Part shown: one piece after another, positions 1 to 6,113 of the stretch
Position numbering within the stretch: the first letter of the stretch is position 1
Layout of the letters: every line of letters begins with the position of its first letter
Assembly: GCA_018715585.1 (NCBI GenBank)
Contig: DVLH01000026.1
Location: forward strand, 1-8,968
Direction: 5' to 3'
DNA from: Candidatus Aphodomonas merdavium
GTDB taxonomy: Bacteria > Bacillota > Clostridia > Christensenellales > Aristaeellaceae
Length of the DNA: 8,968 nucleotides
Notes under the pieces: generated by a model
Database searches by the model: none
What the model was told of the DNA's origin: nothing
The model's input: the letters and a program-made list of their open reading frames with translations, nothing else
Position numbers and translations under genes: made by a program

Positions 1-138
1 GAGATCATATCATAAACCGATGAACAATTCCACCTCCCCACCGTGAAGATCGCCTGAACGGCTTTCCTCTGCCCTGCTGCAAGCGGAGTTCATGGACTGC
101 GCCCAATAAACAATGCGCCACGCCCGGACCAAACGCCG

Positions 139-179
139 AATATGGTGCATATTGTCAGACGCTTCTGCCTGGCAGATGC
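139..179. repeat. Two adjacent short inverted repeats
   Basis: AATATG-GTG-CATATT occupies 139-153, and an imperfect palindrome with arms TCTGCC/GGCAGA around a single T, extended by GC at both outer ends, occupies 161-179. They lie in the most AT-rich part of the geneless left end. They could be operator sites, but short repeats like these arise by chance often enough that this is only a note. Confidence 0.2.
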
Positions 180-451
180 CGTAAATGTAATTTTGAATGA
201 ATTGCTTTCTTACGAGCACGCATCTAATACCAGGGATTTTTTTGTCGGCGTGCCCGGGCGCCTCGCCCCAATGGGCCGCGCATTTTCCCGATCGTATAGC
301 GCCCCGCGCGGTCTTCAGCGCGCACGCAAGCCCTCTCGCCCGCAAAGAGGGCGGTTGCCTGCCGGTTCCCCATCCTTCATCCCGCCCTTTTAGATTAAAG
401 AGAGCCTCTTTCCGCAAAATGAACCTATCCACCTGCGAAGCCGGTGCTTGC

Positions 452-471
452 GCCCGGAATCGGGCTTTTTT
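452..471 (+). terminator. Plus-strand terminator-like hairpin
   Basis: GCCCG-GAAT-CGGGC followed at once by six T on the plus strand. The stem is only 5 bp but all G-C. It has the direction opposite to every gene in the window, and no credible plus-strand gene precedes it, so it may end a transcript coming from left of the window, an unannotated RNA, or be chance. Confidence 0.45.
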
Positions 472-803
472 CCGCCCGCCTGATGACGCTTACAGCATCG
501 CGCTGTGCTTCCCTTTCAGATGCTCTTTCCGATGCAGTCCCAGCTTTTTCGGCGGCACCGCTCCAAATAGGGGAACGGGAGATAGGCTCGCCTCCATTTT
601 GATCCTTCCTCCTTTCCACCCCGGATCTGCCGCAGGGTTTTCCGTTAGCCGCCTTCTTGGCTTGGAAAAATGTCTTCCTGCGGCCCTTCAAGGCAAACAC
701 GGCAAGATCCTTGCAATTCCAGCACACATGAAAGGCACAAAACGTCCTTTAGTCCCGCCGCTCTCTTCCATTGGAATCCGCACGGCGGGCAGGCCGTTTA
801 TAT

Positions 804-858
804 AAAAAAAAGGAAGGCCGTTGCAAAAGAGAAAGCGGCCGGCGCCCATGGCGCCGGC
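804..858 (-). terminator. Terminator region of the recQ-hydrolase-PPC unit, two overlapping hairpins
   Basis: On the minus strand a perfect 9-bp GC stem with a 3-base loop (858-838) is followed by a T-rich CGCTTTCTCTTTT stretch. Alternatively GGCCG (840-836) pairs with CGGCC (820-816), and TTCC plus eight T follow down to 804. The two hairpins share bases and exclude each other. Either would end transcripts of the PPC gene, whose stop is about 125 bases upstream. Confidence 0.6.
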
Positions 859-983
859 TGATCATGCCTTTTCCCCGCCCGGGGAGCGGCGTTCGCGGCC
901 GCTTTTCCTGCCGCAGCAAAGGCGGTGGGAAAACGGGCGCGCCCGTGAAAGCGAAGCGTTCCACTGCGCCGGCCGCCCGATTG

Positions 984-1427
984 CTAGCGCGCTCTTCGGC
1001 GGCCCGCTTCGCCGCCCTCCGCATCCTCGCGTATCACGAGCTCGCGATACCCCGTTTGGGAATCGTACGCTCTTTCAAACGCCATTGCCTGCGCTTGCAG
1101 CAAGACGATTTCCGCCGTGGTGTTTACCGTGCAGCCTGCAAGCAAATGGCCGCCGAACGCGCGAAGGTCTTCTCCGGCAAAAGCCACGTGCAGATGGCAC
1201 CCGTTAGCCGACACGGTGCCCGTCAGCGACACGATTTCAAACCGTCCTTCCCCTTCGTGCACGGTTGCGCCGTCTGCACCGCGTATGCGAAAGCATGACA
1301 CGCAGCCCGCGCACGACGCGACCGCGGCCGCGCCAATCCCATGCTGCGCCGCGTATGCCTCAATGCCGCCGCGCAGATCCTCCCCGCGGTGCAGGCGGAA
1401 CACATGCACCCTTGCCGCCCCGGTCAT
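984..1427 (-). CDS. PPC/DUF296 domain protein (predicted DNA-binding, plants and prokaryotes conserved)
   Basis: 147-residue protein that is almost entirely one PPC (DUF296) domain, the fold found in plant AT-hook proteins and as stand-alone bacterial proteins. Visible family patterns in order: RLHRGEDL (11-18), HGIGAAAVASCAG (29-41), FEIVSLTGTVS (63-73), GCHLHV (76-81), GGHLLAGC (92-99) and TTAEIVL (103-109). H78, H80 and H94 are the histidines expected to form the metal site of bacterial members. A short Arg-rich tail (GRRRAR) ends it. Bacterial stand-alone members are often named DNA-binding, but that function is poorly proven. The ATG at 1427 overlaps the upstream stop (ATGA), is preceded by GGAG at 8 bases, and starts just before the domain, so translation is coupled to the secreted hydrolase gene. 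Family confident; role unknown. Confidence 0.88.
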   Translation of the reverse strand: MTGAARVHVFRLHRGEDLRGGIEAYAAQHGIGAAAVASCAGCVSCFRIRGADGATVHEGEGRFEIVSLTGTVSANGCHLHVAFAGEDLRAFGGHLLAGCTVNTTAEIVLLQAQAMAFERAYDSQTGYRELVIREDAEGGEAGRRRAR

Positions 1428-2782
1428 GCCGCGTTCTCCAGCGCCTGCGCCTGCAAATAGCGCTGCACGCGCAGGTTTACATTCTCTTGCAGGTTGCGGT
1501 AGAAGAACTGGTAATCGTAGATATGATAGCTTCCCTCGCTGTTGACGAGAAATCCCGGGGCGTATTCGCTTTCGTCCACATCCGTCACCTTCAGCGTGCC
1601 GCGCACAGGATCCAGATAAGCCCCCGTCATCTGCGGTATCTCCTTGACGATGGCGCCGGAATAATCGGTAAAGCACGCGCCCAAGTTCAGCTCACGGCTT
1701 GCCGGCAGGCTATCCGTGCTCCAGCTGAGCGGATTGATGCCAAGCGTGCTCGTGCCCTCCGGAACGATCAGTGAGCGCGAAGCCCACGGCGTTTCCGTGT
1801 TAAAAGAAATGATCACGCCCGTATCCTCGGCGCTTTGCGCCATAACCATGTGCGGGCTTTCTTCCAGGTCGGCCGCCGTCACGCGCCAGCCAATGGCATA
1901 GGTGGCCACAAGCTGTTCGTTGAGTTCCTCCTGGCCGAAATAATCCTTCATCAGCCGCAGCACCATCTCCGCGCCCTGGGAAAAGCCGGCCAGCACAATG
2001 GGCCTTCCATCGTTATAGTTCGCCAGATAATAGTCAAACGCATCGGAAACGTCCCCGTACGCGCGCACAAAGCACTCCGACTGCTGCGTGTAACCGGACA
2101 GATACACGTTCATCGACATCTGGCGGTAATACGGCGCATACAGGCGGCACGATTCCTCGTAAATGCCCCGCTCCATGTTGAGCGCACCCAAAAACCGCTC
2201 CAGCAGCGCCGTGTCGTCCAGCGAAAGGTTTGTGCCGCCGTCATCCCCCATGTCCACCGTGGGGCAGACGAGGAACACATCTACCGCCTTGTCCTCTCCC
2301 TCTCCCAGATATGCCCAGCAATCGGGGTCGGTATAGTCCGGCGCGCGCATCATGGAATAGACCATCTTGCGGGCAAGATAATCGGAAAGATAGCCCGCCT
2401 TTTCAAACATCCAAATGCTGACGCTGTCGCCGATGGCGCAGCCGGTAATGCTGGTAAAGCTGTCGGAATGCACGGCAAGCTGCAGGCCGTTGCCGCTGTC
2501 GCATGCATACATGGAACCAAGATTGACGTCGGCAAACGATTCAACCAGCGGCAGATTGCAGACCGTACCGCCTGCAATTACGCTCAATACGTCGCCCAAC
2601 TCATACCCGGCCTCCGTCAGCGCCTGCATCGTTATGTCCACAATCGCGCTTCCGTCCGCGCCGATGGCTGTCACCGTCCCCTGCAGCTCCACAGGCGCCG
2701 CCGCCTCGCAGAGCGCGCCCGCGCCGATGGCCACCAGCAAGCACACGGTCAGGAAAGCGGCCCAAAAAGGTCTGTTCTTCAC
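1424..2782 (-). CDS. Secreted DUF3089-type alpha/beta hydrolase with N-terminal SAM-hydroxide-adenosyltransferase-C-like domain
   Basis: 452 residues from a GTG start. Residues 1-27 form a signal peptide (two positive charges, then a hydrophobic stretch from about 7 to 24), so the protein is exported; the Cys at 25 does not make a good lipobox. Residues about 33-125 resemble the C-terminal beta-barrel of SAM hydroxide adenosyltransferases (DUF62 family): the pattern ending GYELGDVLSV, SFADVNLGS (82-90) and LQLAVHS (100-106) follows that fold's order, but the catalytic N-terminal half is missing. Residues about 165-445 match DUF3089, a lipase-like alpha/beta hydrolase family: VDVFLVCPT (167-175), RLYAPYYRQ (213-221), nucleophile elbow GFSQG (266-270) with S268, DTGVIISFNTE (320-330), and a terminal YHIYDYQFFY (419-428) offering His420. 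Substrate unknown. The stop overlaps the next start as ATGA. The hydrolase call is solid; the N-terminal domain call is from pattern memory. Confidence 0.82.
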   Translation of the reverse strand: MKNRPFWAAFLTVCLLVAIGAGALCEAAAPVELQGTVTAIGADGSAIVDITMQALTEAGYELGDVLSVIAGGTVCNLPLVESFADVNLGSMYACDSGNGLQLAVHSDSFTSITGCAIGDSVSIWMFEKAGYLSDYLARKMVYSMMRAPDYTDPDCWAYLGEGEDKAVDVFLVCPTVDMGDDGGTNLSLDDTALLERFLGALNMERGIYEESCRLYAPYYRQMSMNVYLSGYTQQSECFVRAYGDVSDAFDYYLANYNDGRPIVLAGFSQGAEMVLRLMKDYFGQEELNEQLVATYAIGWRVTAADLEESPHMVMAQSAEDTGVIISFNTETPWASRSLIVPEGTSTLGINPLSWSTDSLPASRELNLGACFTDYSGAIVKEIPQMTGAYLDPVRGTLKVTDVDESEYAPGFLVNSEGSYHIYDYQFFYRNLQENVNLRVQRYLQAQALENAA

Positions 2783-2789
2783 AATCTTT

Positions 2790-2797
2790 CCTCCTTT
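2790..2797 (-). promoter_or_regulatory. Ribosome binding site fixing a GTG start
   Basis: AAAGGAGG on the minus strand, 7 bases before the GTG at 2782. It makes the GTG the convincing start, directly before a signal peptide, and sits in the 21-base gap after the recQ stop. Confidence 0.8.
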
Positions 2798-2803
2798 GAT
2801 CTG

Positions 2804-4633
2804 TCATTGCGAGCGGGTATCCGCCCCGTTAACGTAGCTTTCAATCACCCGGCAAAAGATTTCGCCATAGCGCGCAAGCTTTTTGTCTCCCACGCCGCTC
2901 AGCCGCCGCATCTCCTCCGGCGTCCGCGGCTTGAGGGCGCTCATCTGTAGCAGCGTCAGGTTGGTAAAAATCACATATGGCGGCACGTGCATCCCCTTGG
3001 CCAGCCGCATACGAACCGCAACAAGCCGCGCATACAGCGCCTCGTCCTCCTCGCCCAGCGCTGCGGGCGGCATGGAGCGCCGCCGCGGCGGCTTGCCGGC
3101 GTCCGGCAGGGCGATCAAATACTGCGCCCCCTCCTCCAGCTCCTGCACGCGAGGGCCAAGCTGTAGGCTTTTAAACCGTCCGGCCATCTCCAGGTGCCCT
3201 TTTTCCAGCATCGCATCTATGCAGGCATAAATGCGCGCTTTTGTCTCGCCCGCAAGCGAGCCGAACGAAGCAAAGCGCTCCCAATCGCGCTCGTCCTGTC
3301 CCTCCCCCATCACAATGGCAGCGATGGACTTGGGCCCGTAGCGCTCACCCGTCTCCCGCACGCAATCGGCAATTTCCCTTGCCATGGCCGAAGCGTCCTC
3401 CTTGCGCGCACCGGGCGCACAGTTGGAACAGCCTTGGCAATGCGAAGGCGGGGTTTCGCCAAAATACCGCAGGAGGCACGCGCGCAAACAACCCGCGCCC
3501 GTACAATACGCGGTCATGCTGCGCAGGCGCTGCTGCGCCTGGGTAAGCGCAAGGGCACGCTGCTGCCCCGTCAGCTCGGCGTTTTCCCGCAGCGAGCGGG
3601 CAATGAGAAAACTGTTGCGCCGGACGTCGGCGCCGTTGTAGAGAAGGACGCAGACGGCGGGCGACCCATCGCGCCCCGCGCGGCCCGCTTCCTGATAGTA
3701 GCTCTCGATATCCTTGGGCATATGGTAATGAATCACATAGGAAACGTTTGACTTATCGATTCCCATCCCAAACGCGCTCGTCGCCACCATCACCGGCCGC
3801 TCGTCGGCAAGGAACGCCTCCTGGTTTTGCCGCCGCTCCTCGTCGGAAAGGCCGGCATGGTAGCGCGTGGCGGCAAAGCCCTGTGCGCACAGCGCCTGGC
3901 ACAGCTCCTCCACCGTTTTGCGCGCCGCGCAGTAGATAATGCCGCTCTCGCCCGGCCTCTGCCGCAAAAAGGCTGTCAGATAGGCGCTCTTTTCGCGCTC
4001 GGCCAAGCGTTCCACCCGGAAAAACAGGTTGGGCCTGTCAAACCCCGTCACAAGCGCAAGCGGGTTTTCCAGCCCCAGCAGCGAGGCGATGTCCTCGCGC
4101 ACGCGTGCATTCGCCGTGGCCGTAAATGCGGCTCTGGGCGGGCGCGAGGGCAGCATGCCTGCAAAGGCGGCGATGCCCAGATAGCTTGGGCGGAAATCAT
4201 GGCCCCACTGCGAAACGCAGTGTGCCTCATCCACCGCCAGCAGCGAAATGGGCGCCGCCTGCGCAAACGCCAAAAAATCCCGCGTTTCCAGCCGTTCGGG
4301 CGCCACGTAAATGATCTTGTACATCCCGGCCGCTGCGTTGGCAAGCGCCTTTTTGCACTGCCCCGGCGTCAGAGAGCTATTGAGATACGCCGCGGCGATG
4401 CCCGCTTGTTTCAGCGCGCTCACCTGGTCCTTCATCAGCGAAATTAGCGGCGAGACGACGAGCGTAATTCCCGGAAGCATCAGCGCCGGTATCTGATAAC
4501 ACACGGACTTGCCCGCGCCCGTCGGCATCACGCCCAGCACATCGCGCCCGGCGAGAATGGCATCGATGAGCGTCTCCTGCCCTTCCCGGAAAGCATCATA
4601 TCCAAAGTGCTTTTTCAACAGTTCCCGTTTCAT
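2804..4633 (-). CDS. recQ: ATP-dependent DNA helicase RecQ
   Basis: 3'-5' DNA helicase of recombination and repair, full length at 609 residues from the ATG at 4633. Positions below count from the in-frame GTG six codons earlier (4651). Superfamily 2 core: motif I MPTGAGKS (42-49), DEAH (141-144) followed by the RecQ aromatic-rich loop ending WGHDFRPSY, FTATA (176-180), and motif VI QEAGRAGRDG (320-329). The RecQ-Ct zinc site keeps all four ligands at E. coli-like spacing: C388, C405, C408, C411. A winged helix follows, then a single HRDC domain near 535-608 with an SGVGDKKLARYGE signature. The ATG is preferred because MKRELLKKHFGYD matches the usual RecQ N-terminus and the GTG would lie inside the candidate promoter; neither has a good Shine-Dalgarno sequence. 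First gene of a unit continuing into a secreted hydrolase 21 bases downstream. Confidence 0.96.
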   Translation of the reverse strand: MKRELLKKHFGYDAFREGQETLIDAILAGRDVLGVMPTGAGKSVCYQIPALMLPGITLVVSPLISLMKDQVSALKQAGIAAAYLNSSLTPGQCKKALANAAAGMYKIIYVAPERLETRDFLAFAQAAPISLLAVDEAHCVSQWGHDFRPSYLGIAAFAGMLPSRPPRAAFTATANARVREDIASLLGLENPLALVTGFDRPNLFFRVERLAEREKSAYLTAFLRQRPGESGIIYCAARKTVEELCQALCAQGFAATRYHAGLSDEERRQNQEAFLADERPVMVATSAFGMGIDKSNVSYVIHYHMPKDIESYYQEAGRAGRDGSPAVCVLLYNGADVRRNSFLIARSLRENAELTGQQRALALTQAQQRLRSMTAYCTGAGCLRACLLRYFGETPPSHCQGCSNCAPGARKEDASAMAREIADCVRETGERYGPKSIAAIVMGEGQDERDWERFASFGSLAGETKARIYACIDAMLEKGHLEMAGRFKSLQLGPRVQELEEGAQYLIALPDAGKPPRRRSMPPAALGEEDEALYARLVAVRMRLAKGMHVPPYVIFTNLTLLQMSALKPRTPEEMRRLSGVGDKKLARYGEIFCRVIESYVNGADTRSQ

Positions 4634-4639
4634 GCTGCC

Positions 4640-4668
4640 AGTATAGCGCACTTTTCCACCAGGAACAA
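4640..4668 (-). promoter_or_regulatory. Possible sigma-70-type promoter of recQ
   Basis: On the minus strand TTGTTC (4668-4663, 3 of 6 consensus bases) and TATACT (4645-4640, 5 of 6) are 17 bases apart. The site lies just after the cassette terminator and just before recQ, where a promoter is needed. The expected transcription start falls at about 4634-4633, on or beside the recQ ATG. The -35 element is weak, so this is a candidate only. Confidence 0.45.
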
Positions 4669-4710
4669 CAAAAAAGATTGCAGCCGCGGCGGGGCGCGCT
4701 TCTTGCGAAG

Positions 4711-4732
4711 AAAAAAGGCGGATTGCTCCGCC
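4711..4732 (-). terminator. Rho-independent terminator after the kinase gene
   Basis: Read on the minus strand, GGCGGA-GCAA-TCCGCC forms a perfect 6-bp stem with a GNRA tetraloop and is followed directly by six T. It lies 27 bases past the kinase stop and separates the glycyl radical enzyme cassette from recQ. Confidence 0.85.
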
Positions 4733-4758
4733 GAAAAAACCAAATCCTTCTGCCGCGC

Positions 4759-6099
4759 TTAGGGCTCATAGTGCACGCACCGGCCCGCAAGCGCCAGCGG
4801 CGGCTGGCCGCAGACGGCGGCCAGGCCAAACAGCGCCGCGCCGTACGCCGCCTCTTCTTTGTGCTGCGGGATGCGCATGGGCATGCCAAACGCCTGCTCA
4901 AACGCCTTTTTCAGCGCCGGGTTTTTGCGGATCGCGTTTCCGGAACCGACGAGCAGCCCCGGCTTGGGCGCGCCCGCATCGCGCATTTTTTCGTACATTT
5001 CATATAGTTCTCCCGCCATTCCCTCCACGAACGCGCCGCACAGGTGCGCGGCGTCAAAGTTCTGCGGCTGCGCGCCCGTCATGGCCGCGCGCACGTGCGG
5101 CTGCTGCCGCGTGCCGCAAAACAGCGGGGAGAACACAAGCTTATCCGGGAAGCCGAGCGCCTCCTCGGCCAGCGCGTTCATCGCGCCGTACAGGCTGCCG
5201 GGGGCCGCCTCCACGCCCGCCACGCGCGCGCACGAGCGCAGAAAGTTTTCCAGCAGCGCATACGCCCTGCCGCCGCACAGCGACGCGCCCGTGAGGAAAA
5301 ACGCCCCGCCGCCCAGCGGCCTGCGCTCGAATCCCTCGCCTTCCACGTCGCCCCACATGTTGATCTGCCCGCTCGTGCCCACGTTGACGGCGGCCGCTCC
5401 CGGCCCCGTCACGGAGCCGAAAAACGACGCCTGGTTGTCGCCGATGGCGCAGCCGACGGGCACGCCGCGCGCCGTGCGCCCCAGCAGGGCCGTCTCGTCC
5501 GTCACCTGCGGAAAGAGCGCCGCGTCCAGCCCCGCCCGCTCGATGGCGCCGCCGTCAAAGCGGGCGGCGTCCAGATCGAACAGCCCAAAGCTCGCCGCGT
5601 CGGAGACATGGGTCAGCGGCGCCGCGCGCCCCGTCAGGCGCATGCCGATATAGTCGTGAATCGCGCAAAACTTTGCGGCCTCCGCGGGCACGCGCCCTTG
5701 CCCGGCGAGGACATAGTGCGTCGTCGTGCCAAAGCCCGTGGCGGCCTTGTATCCCGTCAGGCGGGAAAGGCGCTGCGCGTGCGTTTCTCCCTCGCCGGCC
5801 GGCTCGTCGCCCATGCCGTTTTGCCACGTATACAGCGGGCTGACGGCGTTTCCCCGCACGTCCGTGTAGACGATGCCGTGCATCTGCCCATCCAGGCCGA
5901 TCACGTCGGGATGGTATTTTTCCTCCAGCGCTTCAATGAGCGCAAGCGCCTTTTGGCAGATTTGCTCCGCATCCTGGATGCCGGGCGCGATGTCCGCGCC
6001 GTTTGGCACGTTGCGCGCCTCCAGCAGCGCACCCGTCTCCCCGTCGACGGCGACGGCGGCAAGGGTTGTCGTGCCGATATCGATGCCGATGGCTTTCAT
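4759..6099 (-). CDS. FGGY-family carbohydrate kinase, sedoheptulokinase-like
   Basis: 446-residue cytoplasmic sugar kinase with the two-lobed actin-like ATPase fold of the FGGY family. The N-terminal phosphate loop is GIDIGTTT (5-12). D70-GQMHG (70-75) and TWQNG (91-95) match the sugar-binding lobe of sedoheptulokinases, as do ATGFGTTT (120-127), IHDY (147-150) and the SDAASFGLFD stretch (166-175). GDNQAS (220-225) supplies the expected catalytic base D221. GTSGQ (241-245), GSGNAIRKN (385-393) and EEAAYGAAL (415-423) form the C-terminal nucleotide-binding part. From remembered sequences it resembles sedoheptulokinase more than xylulokinase or glycerol kinase, so a ketose or a related polyhydroxy ketone is the likeliest substrate. 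It starts 12 bases after the glycyl radical enzyme stop and is the last gene before a terminator, so it probably phosphorylates the substrate or product of that enzyme. Family is sure; exact sugar is not. Confidence 0.92.
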   Translation of the reverse strand: MKAIGIDIGTTTLAAVAVDGETGALLEARNVPNGADIAPGIQDAEQICQKALALIEALEEKYHPDVIGLDGQMHGIVYTDVRGNAVSPLYTWQNGMGDEPAGEGETHAQRLSRLTGYKAATGFGTTTHYVLAGQGRVPAEAAKFCAIHDYIGMRLTGRAAPLTHVSDAASFGLFDLDAARFDGGAIERAGLDAALFPQVTDETALLGRTARGVPVGCAIGDNQASFFGSVTGPGAAAVNVGTSGQINMWGDVEGEGFERRPLGGGAFFLTGASLCGGRAYALLENFLRSCARVAGVEAAPGSLYGAMNALAEEALGFPDKLVFSPLFCGTRQQPHVRAAMTGAQPQNFDAAHLCGAFVEGMAGELYEMYEKMRDAGAPKPGLLVGSGNAIRKNPALKKAFEQAFGMPMRIPQHKEEAAYGAALFGLAAVCGQPPLALAGRCVHYEP

Positions 6100-6106
6100 G
6101 CGCGGC

Positions 6107-6113
6107 CCTCCTC
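6107..6113 (-). promoter_or_regulatory. Ribosome binding site of the FGGY kinase gene, overlapping the upstream stop codon
   Basis: GAGGAGG on the minus strand, 7 bases before the ATG at 6099. It shares bases with the TGA stop of the glycyl radical enzyme (6114-6112), which supports coupled translation and fixes the kinase start. Confidence 0.8.

Larger units (their letters stand above)
1..983. other. Geneless stretch at the left end
   Basis: No protein gene can be supported here. Open frames exist on both strands, but their translations are Arg/Pro/Ser/Ala-rich without family patterns, and none has a ribosome binding site. No tRNA (no GGTTCGANTCC-type T arm), rRNA, transposase remnant or long repeat was found. 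The stretch holds the recQ-unit terminators (804-858), a plus-strand terminator-like hairpin (452-471), a run of seven T at 239-245 without a proper stem, a 7-bp hairpin at 330-352, and small inverted repeats at 139-179. Base composition changes along it: about 130-250 is AT-richer than the rest. It is long for an intergenic gap in such a tightly packed region, so it may be a gene remnant or carry an untranslated RNA. Confidence 0.6.

Noticed and set aside
142..393. 83-codon plus-strand frame ending 58 bases before the plus-strand hairpin
   Set aside because: The position is tempting, but there is no ribosome binding site and the C-terminal half is low-complexity Arg/Pro/Ser.
10..432. 140-codon minus-strand frame at the left end
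   Set aside because: Its start is a GTG without a Shine-Dalgarno sequence; composition is patchy and no domain is recognisable. It could be a remnant, but nothing supports that.
425..727. 100-codon minus-strand frame
   Set aside because: GTG start without a ribosome binding site, Arg/Ser/Ala-rich, no motif.
197..805. 202-codon plus-strand frame in the left end
   Set aside because: No ribosome binding site, Pro/Ser/Arg/Cys-rich without motifs, and it would run through the terminator-like hairpin at 452-471.
797..826. Promoter-like TTGCAA-18-TATAAA on the minus strand
   Set aside because: The elements lie within the T tract of the terminator region and point into the geneless stretch; AT-rich terminator tails often mimic -10 boxes.
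1428..1676. N-terminal 83-codon extension of the PPC gene frame
   Set aside because: It overlaps the end of the hydrolase gene out of frame and has no PPC sequence; the ATGA overlap at 1427 with GGAG upstream gives the better start.
1835..2950. 371-codon plus-strand frame
   Set aside because: Antisense to the secreted hydrolase gene and the recQ 3' end; His/Arg/Ala-rich translation without recognisable motifs or ribosome binding site.
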